DNA from: Stomorhina lunata
Taxonomy: Eukaryota; Arthropoda; Insecta; Diptera; Rhiniidae
DNA: 64,000 nt
Assembly: GCA_933228675.1 (NCBI GenBank)
Contig: OW121745.1
Coordinates: 2,349,989 to 2,413,988, forward strand
Reading direction: 5' to 3'
Made by a program: the position numbers and the translations under genes. Below, in pieces: positions 44,201 through 54,396 of this stretch. The notes under the pieces are model-generated. The model saw nothing but the letters and a program-made list of their open reading frames with translations, was not told the DNA's origin and ran no database searches. Position 1 is the first letter of the stretch, and each line of letters begins with the position of its first letter.

Positions 44201-44969
44201 TACAGTTCGTGTTATGTCTGTCAATATATCTTAAAAAGCCGATTAGTACTCGGCTCCTGAGTGCAAAGGCTGCCTTAGACATCAGCCACCTGCCCAACCT
44301 AACCTTTGGGTCCAAAACTATTGTAGATGATGACGCCAACGTAAAGCTTTTCGTTTTCCGACTCTTAATTTTAAAGATTCTTTGAATATAATACTAGTAT
44401 AACCAAATATTGCTAGGAATTACATTTAGTATGAACAGAAGAAAATTAGTATACATATGAAGCATTTGTGTGGGGCTCAACTAAGTCAGTAATCAGAAAC
44501 TATATAATTATCAATATATTTAAAAAATACTGTTTTTTAATTTTTCCCATCGAATTTTGAATTTTGGCGATATCTCTGGTGTTTATAGACCGATTTTGAT
44601 AAAATTTAATAAACATTTTTTTTTTAATTTGTTAATTTGCGTACATTAATAACTTTTGCTTTGGCAATATCTCGGTTATTGATCTTCCAATTTTAATGAA
44701 ATTCAATGTACAGCGTTGAAAGATTTCCTAAAATTTGATATACAGTTCAAAATTTTTTTTTTAAAAACACAGTTTTTTGACGAAATTCAAAACTTTTTTT
44801 TGAAAAACACAGATTTAAAAAAAAACAAATTGTTTAAATTCTCATCGAATTTTGAATTTTGGCGATATCTATGTTTATAGACCGATTTTTATAAAATTTA
44901 ATAGTATGTTGCGTTGAAGTATTTTCTAAAATCTAATATCTAATTGAAAATTTTTTTTTGAAATACTGT
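41290..44969 (+). repeat. Nested copies of the GTGAAAGGGTATTATAAGTTTG repeat family
   Basis: Two copies of the hairpin start TATACCCTTCACC-AATAGGTGAAAGGGTAT occur at 41302 and 41745, each followed by CCCATAAAAATTATACCGATCGACT and a GTCTGTCCGTCTGTCTGT microsatellite (41395-41440, 41870-41920; another at 42600-42690). After that the module with GATATCTCAGGTGTTTATAG, GACCGATTTTGATGAAATTT and CCTAAAATCTGATATA repeats. 43030-43450 is collinear with 60760-61110. 43560-44500 has no recognised feature. No gene. The tract is cut at 44969 by the BEL/Pao element and resumes at 54834. Confidence 0.75.
44965..44969. repeat. Target-site duplication ACTGT, left
   Basis: ACTGT directly before the left LTR matches 54829-54833 after the right LTR; 5 bp is the usual size for BEL/Pao. 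Confidence 0.9.
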
Positions 44970-45401
44970 TGAAGGGATGAGGAGTGGAGCTGGAGGAATT
45001 CTATCTGGAATTGAGACTAAGTTAATCTCAGAGACGAATTGGTGTAAAACAAAATTATTTTAGTATTTTGTTTTAAAGTCAATCGAGACCCCAATAGGAA
45101 TTTATGGAAATAAATAAATAAAAAGACAGGATTAGGGTTTGTTCTAAGGAAATAATTTATTTAGTGGATTGAAGTTTACCTCTTTCTCGGTTGAGTACAA
45201 AATCGATAAGAATGAGAAAATTAGAGGACAACAGGAAACAGCATTTCTGATCAGGAGACCAATTTTGACGTTTAAAGGGGGCATTATGAGGAAAAGGGAT
45301 AGCAGTATAATTAGTGAAGTTTGGTTTGCAGCTTGCATATATATTAACGAGAATGCTTGATATAAATAAAAATATGTTGTTCATGCATTCGAGCATGAAC
45401 A
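44970..45401 (-). repeat. 3' LTR of the BEL/Pao element
   Basis: 432 bp, TGAAGGG at the plus-strand left end and GCATGAACA at the right. It seems identical base by base to 54397-54828. In sense direction it starts with a 9-bp perfect hairpin (45378-45401, TGTTCATGC and GCATGAACA around 6 bases). Confidence 0.97.
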
Positions 45402-45725
45402 TTGCCGCCCGGCTTTGCAGGATCTATGCAATTGAATACCGTCATTATCTTGGTCCTGTCGGAAATGCTGCTTCTGTAAAGGAAATTGAAATAAGATTAA
45501 TTTAAATTTATATAGTAAATGTAATTCATTTTTTTTTTTTGTTTTTTTGTTTTTTTTTTTTTTTCCAAATTTAACTTATGCTATATACAATTTTTCTGTT
45601 TTTAATGAAAATTCAAACAATATTACTTCATTGAAAATTATGGAGTTAAAAATTAATTTATAAAAGCAGTATAAAACGTTTTGTAACTTGCTTGTTTCCT
45701 GCCTATGAGTGCATATAGTTTTAAA
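45402..45725 (-). other. BEL/Pao 3' untranslated region
   Basis: 324 bp between the third ORF and the 3' LTR. It has a long A-run region on the sense strand (T-runs at 45530-45565). Next to the LTR the sense strand is moderately purine-rich (GCCGGGCGGCAA), which may act as polypurine tract. Confidence 0.6.
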
Positions 45726-46646
45726 TTATAAAGAACAAGGACCGTAAATAGTCCAGCCAAAAAGGGTACTTTGGGCTGTTGGAAACCCAGTTTTTGATAT
45801 GACACCTTCTGTTATCACCCTAGGATATAAATCAGCCCCAATTACAATGTCAATTGGATCGCTGCGATAAAATTCAGAATCTGCCAAAACTAGATTCCGA
45901 AAGTTTAGTTTGTACGATTGGGGCAAGGACTGAGAAGGAGTGTGGATTGCGATACGGTTGTCTACTCTAAACGTACCCTCGATCGCTAACGAAGAATCAA
46001 ATCTTGACTTTAAGATGATTGGACAAAGAGTCTCCTCCCGGAGTGTAAAGGCTGTGAGATCGAGTTTGTCAATCAGCTTTTTGGACACCCTACTAAAAGT
46101 CGATCCCGAGTCGAGCAAGCAGCGTGCATGGGACTTTTTGGACCCAATATGGACCAAAACTGTTGGGAGTAAAACAACACTATTTTGTCTTAGCATGGAT
46201 GTTAAGGAAGGTTTTGAAGTGGTGGGATTTCTTTCGGTAGTAGAATTCTTTTCCTTAGTAGAATTCTTTTCCTTAGTAGAATTTTGTTCCTTAGTAGCTT
46301 TACGATTTGATGATGAAGTCGATGGTTTCGGAGAAAGCGATCGGGGGTTCGTCCGAGTAGAGGATGGAAATGCTTTTTTCAGTAGTCTAGGGTTTATGTG
46401 CAACAAGGTATGGTGAAACTTTTTGCATCGCTTGCACCCGTCCTTAGAAAAGCATGAACCTTGGGAATGGTCATGTGCAAGACAATTTTGGCAATATTTC
46501 TTGGTTTTAACAGTTCGTATGCGATCGGTGACATTCATCGCTAAGAACTTTCTGCAAGTGCGAAGTGGATGTGGCCACTTGCAGATACGACAAGCAAACG
46601 CGCTGGATTTATTAGCGGAACGGCTTGATGATTTTTTAGAAGGCAT
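45726..46646 (-). CDS. BEL/Pao third ORF: zinc-knuckle plus aspartic-protease protein in env position
   Basis: A 306-residue protein from the ATG at 46646; an upstream ATG at 46739 overlaps pol but is cut by a likely splice acceptor at 46652/46653. Three zinc motifs lie at 19-31 (CX2CX3HX4C), 52-65 (CX2CX4HX4C) and 71-83 (CX2CX3HX4H), in the same order as in the element's own Gag. A Ser/Thr/Lys linker with a repeated STKEKN unit (117-140) follows. The rest is a DUF1758-type retropepsin: active-site LLDSGSTF (D179), then IDIVIGADLYP and TLFGWTIYGPCSL at the end. There is no signal peptide, furin site or membrane segment, so it is not an envelope. It looks like a duplicated NC-PR module, perhaps made from a spliced RNA. 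Function unknown. Confidence 0.88.
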   Translation of the reverse strand: MPSKKSSSRSANKSSAFACRICKWPHPLRTCRKFLAMNVTDRIRTVKTKKYCQNCLAHDHSQGSCFSKDGCKRCKKFHHTLLHINPRLLKKAFPSSTRTNPRSLSPKPSTSSSNRKATKEQNSTKEKNSTKEKNSTTERNPTTSKPSLTSMLRQNSVVLLPTVLVHIGSKKSHARCLLDSGSTFSRVSKKLIDKLDLTAFTLREETLCPIILKSRFDSSLAIEGTFRVDNRIAIHTPSQSLPQSYKLNFRNLVLADSEFYRSDPIDIVIGADLYPRVITEGVISKTGFPTAQSTLFGWTIYGPCSL

Positions 46647-46651
46647 GGTAA

Positions 46652-46672
46652 TCTGAAAAAGAAAAAAATAAT
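46652..46672 (-). promoter_or_regulatory. Putative splice acceptor for the third ORF
   Basis: On the sense strand TTTTTTTCTTTTTCAG (a 15-base pyrimidine tract and CAG) is followed after 6 bases by the ATG in ACCATGCC. Such an arrangement is known for env of spliced retroelements. The partner donor is not proven; candidates in the leader are GTACGT (54270-54265, after CAAAG) and GTGAGT (53927-53922 and 53826-53821). Confidence 0.6.
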
Positions 46673-46704
46673 GAAAGATGAGAGATGTTTTCCAAAAACA
46701 ATCT

Positions 46705-49700
46705 CTAGGATTCCGATGGAAGTAAAATGAGTTTAACAATAGGTCGTGTTATTAGGCCTCTTTGAGTTATAACATCTGCCATACGGACACGACTATCTGA
46801 ACCTTCGTAAATTTTGCATACTCTGCCGAGCCGCCAGGAATTTGGGGGTACATTTTCTTCTCTTATCACTACCAGTGCTCCTTCTGCTAGGTTTTGTTCC
46901 GGCCTTTGCCATTTGTTTCTTTTGTGAAGCTCCTTTAAATATTCGTTCTTCCATCGAATACAAAAGTTATGGCTGATGATCTTTAACCTTTGCCATCTGT
47001 TGGCTGCGGAAATTGATAGATCCTGCACATGCGGATCAATAGGCACTAAGATCGGAGAACCAATTAGAAAATGACCTGGAGTTAGAGCAGATAGGTCGGA
47101 TGGATCAGTAGATATCGGAGAAATTGGCCGAGAGTTGAGGCACGCCTCAATTTTCGCAAGTAATGTGGACAGTTCCTCGTACGTGTATTTACAACAACCT
47201 GTTACTTTTCGGAAGTGAGCTTTGAAGCTCTTTACTCCAGCCTCCCACAATCCACCCATATGAGGAGCTCCTGCTGGAATAAAGCGCCAGGATATGTTTT
47301 GATGAGCATAGTCAGATATTACCCGTTCTTGGGAGGATTTTAAAAATTCATTGGACAGAATTCTGGACGCACCAACAAATGTCGTACCATTATCGGAATG
47401 TATGTGTAATGGACAGCCTCTACGTGAAACGAAACGAGCGAAAGCGGCTAGGAAAGCGGACGTGGATAAGTCAGTTGTCGCTTCCAGGTGTATGGCCTTG
47501 GTTGCAAAACAAACAAATACACATATATATCCTTTTGAAGTCCTACAAGCTCGTCCGGAAAAGCTTTTAATTTCTAAGGGACCGGCAAAATCCAAGCCTG
47601 TGTGAGTGAATGGACGTGTTAATTCGACTCTTTCGGAAGGCAATGCGGCCATAATCTGCTTCTGGCAACGTTTTTTGTAGATTACACAGATCTTACATTT
47701 GTTGATAGTTGTTTTAATTAGATTCTTAACCCGTGGAATCCAATACTGCGTTCTTAGTAGGCGAAGAACTAATTGATTTCCGCCGTGCAAACTAATGTCA
47801 TGGATGAATTTTATTAATAGCCTCGAATACTGGCAATTATAGGGTAGGAGAATCGGATATCTTTCATTGTAAGTGAGTCCTGGAGACGATTCAAGTCTGC
47901 CACATGAGCGTATAATTCCCTCTGGATCAATGAAAGGATTAAAGTTGAGTATACTGCTAGATTTGGAGATTTCAGTTCCAGTGGACAGAGCCCTGTGTTC
48001 GTTAGTAAAATTCGCCTTCTGACAAACTGAGATAAGTTGATCTCGGACAAAATTCAACTCTGAGCTTGTAAGTAATGTAGACTCCTTAGAGAAACTAAGC
48101 CGAAAGCGTGGATGGGTATTGAAAAAGAATCTGTATACATAGGACAATACACGGAGCGCTTTGTTAAATGAAGAGAATCTTTCCAATATGTCCTCAAAAT
48201 TGTTGAAATACTGAAAATGTACTTTAACAGACTTGGCTTCTAGTTCAGTATACGGAAGTTTTGGTATATTTGGCCATTCGGAAGTTTTGCTCTTAAGCCA
48301 GTTTGGACCAAACCACCATAGATCGCAATGGGCAAGCTCTTGAGGACAAATACCTCGACTGGCAAGATCTGCAGGATTTGACTCAGAATCAACATGATGC
48401 CATTGGGAGAAGTTGGTGATCTGAGATATTTTGGAAACTCTGTTTGCGACAAATGTTAGCCAAGAGCAAGGAGGTTTTGCAAGCCAAGACAGGACAATAG
48501 TGGAATCGGTCCAACAAAATAAAGAATAGCTGTCGATATCAAGCTTTGGTAATATACTATCTATCATTTCGGATAAAAGTAAAGCCCCGCAAAGTTCAAG
48601 TCTGGGAATTGACAAGGTTTTAACCGGAGCTACTTTAGTCTTGGAGGCTATTAGGTGAGTGGATATGGATTTTCCTTTTGTAATTCGGATGTATAAAGTT
48701 GCTGCGTATGCTTTTTCAGAAGCATCGCAGAATCCATGGAATTGGACGTCCACATTCACAGAATAATTAATCCATCGAGGAATTCGAATTGAGTTGATGT
48801 AAGCATAGTTAGATTGGAAGGATTTCCATCGCTGAAGTGCATCAGGAGAGATGACTTCATCCCAACCAGTGCCATCGATCCATATGCTCTGCATTAGGAT
48901 TTTCGCCTGCACAATAACAGGTGCTAGCCAACCAGCAGGATCGAAAAGCCTGGCTATATGTGACAAAACTTCTCTTTTAGTATAGTTTGTAAGTTCCTGA
49001 ATTTGATTGAATGAGAAATAAAATTCGTCTGTGCGAGCATTCCACCGAATTCCTAATGTTTTCGCCAAACTAGAATCCTCAAACTTAAGAAAATCTTCAT
49101 TAAGAAGATGTTCTGGAGGGATATCATGCAAAATGTCCATGGAGTTTGAGGTCCATTTTCGTAGGGAAAAGCCGGCGGACTCAAGGGCTTTTATTAGCTC
49201 ATTCTTTGCCGAAATAGAATCTAACTTTGTGTGTGAACCTGCCAAAACGTCATCAACATACATAGAGTTTCGGAGAATCGAACTAGCCACAGGGTAAATG
49301 GACTGAACATCATCTGCTAGCTGAAGCAATGTTCGGATTGCAAGATATGGTGCACAATTTACCCCGAATGTAACCGTTTTCAACTCATAGTCAAATATGG
49401 TGCTACTTGGATCATTTCGGAAAAGGATTCTTTGATACGGAGTATGTTCAGGATTTACCAAGATTTGCCTGTACATCTTTTGGATGTCGGCATTGAACAC
49501 AAATTGGAAAAACCTCCACTTAAGGATAAGTAATGTAAGGTCATTCTGAAGAATCGGTCCAATATGCAACAATGAGTTCAAGCTTTGTCCGTTGGATGAA
49601 GGAGACGAAGCATTGAACACGACGCGAACTTTGGTAGTGGAACTTTCGGGTTTTATTACCGCATGATGCGGTAAGTAGTACCCCTTTGGAATATTTTTAG

Positions 49701-52017
49701 CATTAGATGGCTCTATTTTAACCATGTGTTCGAGTTCTTCATATTCTTGTACGACCTTATCGTACTCGATTTTAAAGTTTGGAGTTTTAGTTAGTCTGGC
49801 CTCGTTTCTAAAGAACTGAGCCATAGCATTAGACCTAGAATGACCAACGTTTATGGAATCTGGAAAACCTTTCTTAAAAGGAAGTGAAACAATGTATCTT
49901 CCTTCGGAATTTCTTGACGTCGTTTGACGATACAAGTCTTCACATAGTTGATCTTCGGGGGACATAAAGTTCTTCCTGGGAAGATTCTCCACCTCCCAAA
50001 AGCGCGAAATTTCCTTATCCAAGGCAATTTCACAGAAATGTGAAGCTACGGAAGGACTTGGGGTGGAGCCATGGAATACAGGACCCGTGAGAATCCATCC
50101 AAAAATGGTTTCTTGGGCTAGCAAGGATTCGCATACATTATGTATTATTCCCGAACAAACAACCGATGGGAATATATCACCGCCAATCAATATATCAATT
50201 TTTGAAGTGAGGTAAAATTGCGGATCAGCTAGTGGAATGGAAGGAAGATTATCGAAGCTTGTTTGCGGAATAGCTTGCGATGGAATATTGTTGGACAGAT
50301 GAGGTACAACGAGAGCAGTTACTGGAATGGAAATGTCGAAATTTAAACGAGAACCAAGCTTAAACGAACACTGCCGTTGTACTTCAGCAGATACAGTGTT
50401 ATTAAGTCCTGAAATCTGCGCTTTTGTAGGTTGCGATGGAAGTTTAAGGAGATTAAAGACACGTTCGGATATAAACGTACCCTCAGAGCCAGAATCAATT
50501 AATGCACGAACCTGGTATTTCATGCCCGAATGGCATATATTTACCCAGGCCGTTCCCAATAAAACTCCAGTAGAATTCGTTGCAAAGCAAGACTGAACTC
50601 TGCCCGAATTGGAATTATTAGCGGACTGTATATTCGTTGGATTCGACTGAGGAAATGATGGAGAATTGGGATTTAGAGAAGATCTACTAGTACCTGGTAC
50701 TGGAGGATCTGAACTTGGAACCTGAGGAGTTTTAATCTCGACTTCCTTATGAAGAAGGGTATTGTGACGTTTATGGCACTTAAAACAGGTGTTTTTGCTA
50801 GAGCAATTTACTAGGGAATGGGTCCTCGAAAAACAGTTTAGACACAATCCTTCTTTCTTAATTTCGTTGAAGCGTTGCTGCTGATTCATTTTCAAAAATT
50901 TTGGACACTTGCGAATCGCGTGAGATTCCTTGGGACATAACTGACACTTTGGACCAGTAATATTTGCTTGGAAGCTATGAACTTTTTGTGGATTTTTGGA
51001 GTTGGAGTTATTTCTGGATTTGGTCTCATTGGGTTTGGAAGTGTTGGAACCGCGAATATCTGATACAGATTCCAACGTGCGATAGCGGTTGCTAAGGAAT
51101 TCGTTGAGATCTGACCATTTAGGAATAGCTGTTTTGTCAGTTATCTCTTGCTCCCACAACGTTAAAGTATTTTCTGGAAGTTTACTGGCGCAAATATATA
51201 CAAAAATAGGGTCCCAACTTGACACGTCGATATTATAGAGTTTAAGGATTGATATGCAGGAATTTATATTCCTTTGGAGTTGTTTCAGAGCTTTGCCTGA
51301 CTCGAAGTTAATGGTCTGGAGGTTGAAAAGGATCTTCAACTGACCATTAACTAGAATTCTGCGATTCTCAAAGCGGATGCACAATTCTCTCCAAGCTAGG
51401 TCAAAACCGTCATTTGTTAATGGACATTTTTGGACAATTTCGGATGCTTCACCTTTCGTCTTTTGAGTGAGGTAAAATAGCTTTTCAACGTTGCTTGCCT
51501 TGGAGTTGGAAACTACAGCGGTGAACATGTCCCTAAAAGTAGGCCATGAAGCATAGTCACCATGGAAAACCTCAATATCGATTGGAGGCAAGTGAAGGCT
51601 ACGTGTATGTGGACTAGACGGACCAGGATATTGGAGATCTACGTTGTGCGAAGAGCCAGACTGTACTGAATTGTCGATAGGATGAACGGTTTTTCTAGAA
51701 ATAGTTTGTATTCTAAGAGCATCTGTCATTTCAGATAATTTGGTCAGACAATTGCAGTACGTTATGTAAGTGCTTTTGTATTTGAGTTTTATGGACTCTA
51801 TATCGAGTGGCTCTTCATTCTCTCCAGCTTCCTTTTCAGCTTCTGTAAGATAGGTTTCATAGGCAGCCTTGATACGACTCCAGTTCGATCTAAGTTCAGA
51901 TCGATGGATATCCAGTGTATGGATCGAAGTAACTGGAAATTGGTTGTCGTTCAAGTCAGCCTCAAACTCGACAATGCTGTCAGCTAGTCTGATGAAACTA
52001 TCTAGCGACATAATCAA
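46705..52017 (-). CDS. BEL/Pao Gag-Pol polyprotein
   Basis: A single 1770-residue ORF. Gag (DUF1759, about 140-300, starting LPPIDIEVFHGDYASWPTFR) is followed by zinc motifs at about 356-425 (CQLCPKESHAIRKC, CLNCFSRTHSLVNC, CFKCHKRHNTLLH), a DUF1758 aspartic protease with ALIDSGSEGTFIS at about 505, the reverse transcriptase with FNADIQKMYRQI and YVDDVLAG (about 920), RNase H (FHGFCDASEKAYAATLY, CWTDSTIVLSWL, about 1090-1190), an integrase with a zinc-binding part, HTGLDFAGPL, HIHSDNGTTFVGA and MGGLWEAGVKSFK (about 1400-1600), and a DUF5641 tail. Length and domain order are typical of BEL/Pao. All catalytic residues are visible, with no break. Confidence 0.96.
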   Translation of the reverse strand: MIMSLDSFIRLADSIVEFEADLNDNQFPVTSIHTLDIHRSELRSNWSRIKAAYETYLTEAEKEAGENEEPLDIESIKLKYKSTYITYCNCLTKLSEMTDALRIQTISRKTVHPIDNSVQSGSSHNVDLQYPGPSSPHTRSLHLPPIDIEVFHGDYASWPTFRDMFTAVVSNSKASNVEKLFYLTQKTKGEASEIVQKCPLTNDGFDLAWRELCIRFENRRILVNGQLKILFNLQTINFESGKALKQLQRNINSCISILKLYNIDVSSWDPIFVYICASKLPENTLTLWEQEITDKTAIPKWSDLNEFLSNRYRTLESVSDIRGSNTSKPNETKSRNNSNSKNPQKVHSFQANITGPKCQLCPKESHAIRKCPKFLKMNQQQRFNEIKKEGLCLNCFSRTHSLVNCSSKNTCFKCHKRHNTLLHKEVEIKTPQVPSSDPPVPGTSRSSLNPNSPSFPQSNPTNIQSANNSNSGRVQSCFATNSTGVLLGTAWVNICHSGMKYQVRALIDSGSEGTFISERVFNLLKLPSQPTKAQISGLNNTVSAEVQRQCSFKLGSRLNFDISIPVTALVVPHLSNNIPSQAIPQTSFDNLPSIPLADPQFYLTSKIDILIGGDIFPSVVCSGIIHNVCESLLAQETIFGWILTGPVFHGSTPSPSVASHFCEIALDKEISRFWEVENLPRKNFMSPEDQLCEDLYRQTTSRNSEGRYIVSLPFKKGFPDSINVGHSRSNAMAQFFRNEARLTKTPNFKIEYDKVVQEYEELEHMVKIEPSNAKNIPKGYYLPHHAVIKPESSTTKVRVVFNASSPSSNGQSLNSLLHIGPILQNDLTLLILKWRFFQFVFNADIQKMYRQILVNPEHTPYQRILFRNDPSSTIFDYELKTVTFGVNCAPYLAIRTLLQLADDVQSIYPVASSILRNSMYVDDVLAGSHTKLDSISAKNELIKALESAGFSLRKWTSNSMDILHDIPPEHLLNEDFLKFEDSSLAKTLGIRWNARTDEFYFSFNQIQELTNYTKREVLSHIARLFDPAGWLAPVIVQAKILMQSIWIDGTGWDEVISPDALQRWKSFQSNYAYINSIRIPRWINYSVNVDVQFHGFCDASEKAYAATLYIRITKGKSISTHLIASKTKVAPVKTLSIPRLELCGALLLSEMIDSILPKLDIDSYSLFCWTDSTIVLSWLAKPPCSWLTFVANRVSKISQITNFSQWHHVDSESNPADLASRGICPQELAHCDLWWFGPNWLKSKTSEWPNIPKLPYTELEAKSVKVHFQYFNNFEDILERFSSFNKALRVLSYVYRFFFNTHPRFRLSFSKESTLLTSSELNFVRDQLISVCQKANFTNEHRALSTGTEISKSSSILNFNPFIDPEGIIRSCGRLESSPGLTYNERYPILLPYNCQYSRLLIKFIHDISLHGGNQLVLRLLRTQYWIPRVKNLIKTTINKCKICVIYKKRCQKQIMAALPSERVELTRPFTHTGLDFAGPLEIKSFSGRACRTSKGYICVFVCFATKAIHLEATTDLSTSAFLAAFARFVSRRGCPLHIHSDNGTTFVGASRILSNEFLKSSQERVISDYAHQNISWRFIPAGAPHMGGLWEAGVKSFKAHFRKVTGCCKYTYEELSTLLAKIEACLNSRPISPISTDPSDLSALTPGHFLIGSPILVPIDPHVQDLSISAANRWQRLKIISHNFCIRWKNEYLKELHKRNKWQRPEQNLAEGALVVIREENVPPNSWRLGRVCKIYEGSDSRVRMADVITQRGLITRPIVKLILLPSES

Positions 52018-54396
52018 GCTAAGGACTTTCTGGAATTTGGATAAGAGAATTTAAAAGAGCTGAATTGGAAATGCACGTATGCACTTTATTGACTAAAGCA
52101 CTTTAAAAGTGAATAAGAAGAAAGCGCTAAAGAAATTTTCAGATAAAGAAAGTCGAAATATACCAAGTGAAGTTTGGACACCAAAAGCTCAAAATACCGA
52201 AATGTAAGAAAATGTTTCTAAATGTGAAATTATTTTGATACTTATGGTGGATAAACGAAAGAAGTTGGTGTAAAAAGATTGAACAAAATGATTTACAGAG
52301 TTATGGATAACCCTAATATCTGAAAAAGTCTATCTAAGTTTTGAATACCAGTTAGACTAAAATTGTACTTAGGTTTTCCAATATCACGGTAAAAATAAAA
52401 TTTAATAATTTGTTTTGTACCTTGGCCTAAAAAACTTTCATCAAACTACGAATTAATCCTCGTATTTAAGCAATCGACGGAGAAAATACAATACACTTTT
52501 ATATTCAATCAAACTTATATATGAAATCAAAAATAATAAAAATTTTCAACTTTGGAATTTTTTTTTTTTTTAAATATTTGTATTTATTTAATTACAAACA
52601 GCATGTGTATCAATAATTGATAGTATTTTAAATGTCGGCAATCGTAATCGATTATGAAACCGCTTTTTGAAATTTAACCAAATAATAATTGAACAAATAA
52701 TTCTTAAAACATTTACCCAAAAATTCAAGTTATTTAAAAAAAAACCGGGAAGTTTGTAGACAAGGGCAAATGAATACCCCTAATAATGTTAAAATCAAGA
52801 GAAAACTGGAATTGTTTTAGCTGAATTTCCAATATATGATAAATTATTATCAGTGTTGCCGAGTATTTTGATGTTTACAAAATAAATCGGTAAGAAAGTA
52901 TAATATGGAATTACGTATTTATTATAGATATTATTGTAGATAGTTATAAATTCGATTATTGTGTAGAATTAGTTTATATAGTTATAGATGCATGCTATTG
53001 ATATTTATTTTCAAATAATTTTTAGAAATAAAATTTATTGATTTTAATAGATTTAGGAATTTGTAGATTTTTTGTTTATTTTGGTTTTTTTAAAAATTTT
53101 GTGAATAAGAAATTTAAGAAATAGGTAAAGAATAATCAGAAATCAGAATTTTTTTTCTTTTTAATTATTTATTTGTAGAAGTTAGTTTGAAAGTTGTTGA
53201 TTATTTTTACTTATTTAGTTGTAGTCTGTAGAAAAATGTTTTATGTATTAGTTGTAGTTGTAGCATAATTTATTGTTGACTGATTTTATAATATCTTTAT
53301 TGTGTATTTTAGAATTTAAAAATTTTAATTTTAAAAATTTTGTGTTTTATTCCCAATGGTAACATTGGTTGGAGTATAAGCAATTAAAACACACGAGCTT
53401 TAACATATAGATTATAGGGTAATTCTCAGCAATAAGTTTTATAAAGAGAATACAAAATTTTCCAGTGATAATCAAGAGATGGTACACGAGGTAATTAAAC
53501 GTATGTCTGATATCTCAAGAGAACAGAACAATGCAAAATACTCAAAATAACAGGAATGTATGACAGTATAAGAGTAGATGTTAATAAAGAGTAGTTATGA
53601 TATATTCAGGTAGCTTAAGAGATTATTAAAGATGAATGTGAGAAATGGGAAAAGGCTAGGTGAAAAAGGAAGACGAAGAATGGTTTCATGCACAAAGGAA
53701 TGGGTTTGGAGAAATGGAACAAAGGAACGTGTATCCAGGAATATTGATGAATAAAATGGGAATCTTTTAGGGAACAATTTTTTTGATTCGAACAGATCAC
53801 ATTAGTTTTTAAATAAAATTACTCACTTTACGAAGCGACTGGTAGTGACTGAAAACATTAATTCCGTGACGTAAAACGATGCTCAAGTCAATTATTCTTC
53901 TTGCACGTGTGGACAATTTTAACTCACTTTCAGCTTTTTCCCTTTCTTTATTCTTTATTTTATTCAATGTGACCTTTGTACTTGTTTTTGAAACTCAAAT
54001 TTTTCCATGTGCTTTTAATTTCTTCTTATTTTATTTAATCTTTCCTTGATTTTCACTTAATTTTATCTTTCTTTCTAGCAATTTTTATTATAAAAATTTG
54101 CAGTAACTAATTTTAATTTCATTCATAAGCTTTTTTTTTATATAAATTTTAATTATTTCAAATAGTAGCCAATTTAAGTTGCAAAGAAATTTATTTTGTC
54201 TTATATAATGTCTGATTAGATATGCACTCTGTAGGCTACTGAATTACATCAAGCAAATTACCAAACGTACCTTTGAAGTTATGCAGAAAGAGAATATATT
54301 TGTATGAAGATGATGATGATGATCTCCAAATTCAGCAATATCTGAGAGTAAACCAACGATTATAGAACTCCTTAAATCCGGTTCTGGAGGAACAAA
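52018..54396 (-). other. Long 5' leader of the BEL/Pao element
   Basis: 2379 bp between the 5' LTR and the Gag-Pol ATG. It holds no ORF longer than about 60 codons. It is AT-rich, has a T-run near 52556 and several donor-like sites on the sense strand. Such a leader is long for this group and may contain an intron or packaging signals. Confidence 0.75.

Noticed and set aside
45940..46416. 158-codon plus-strand ORF opposite the third BEL ORF
   Set aside because: The minus frame has clear zinc and protease motifs; the plus ORF has repeats that are the antisense of the STKEKN unit.
45726..46739. Third BEL ORF considered as an envelope gene
   Set aside because: No signal peptide, cleavage site, heptad fusion subunit or membrane anchor. 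The hydrophobic stretch HYFFLFQ is upstream of the likely splice acceptor and would be removed.
47351..47605. Plus-strand ORFs opposite the BEL/Pao polyprotein (also 49031-49297, 50327-50596, 51869-52054)
   Set aside because: Antisense of the integrase, RT and Gag coding sequence.
54380..54396. Primer-binding site after the 5' LTR
   Set aside because: No TGG-starting match to a tRNA 3' end that I could recognise directly at the LTR border, so none is annotated.
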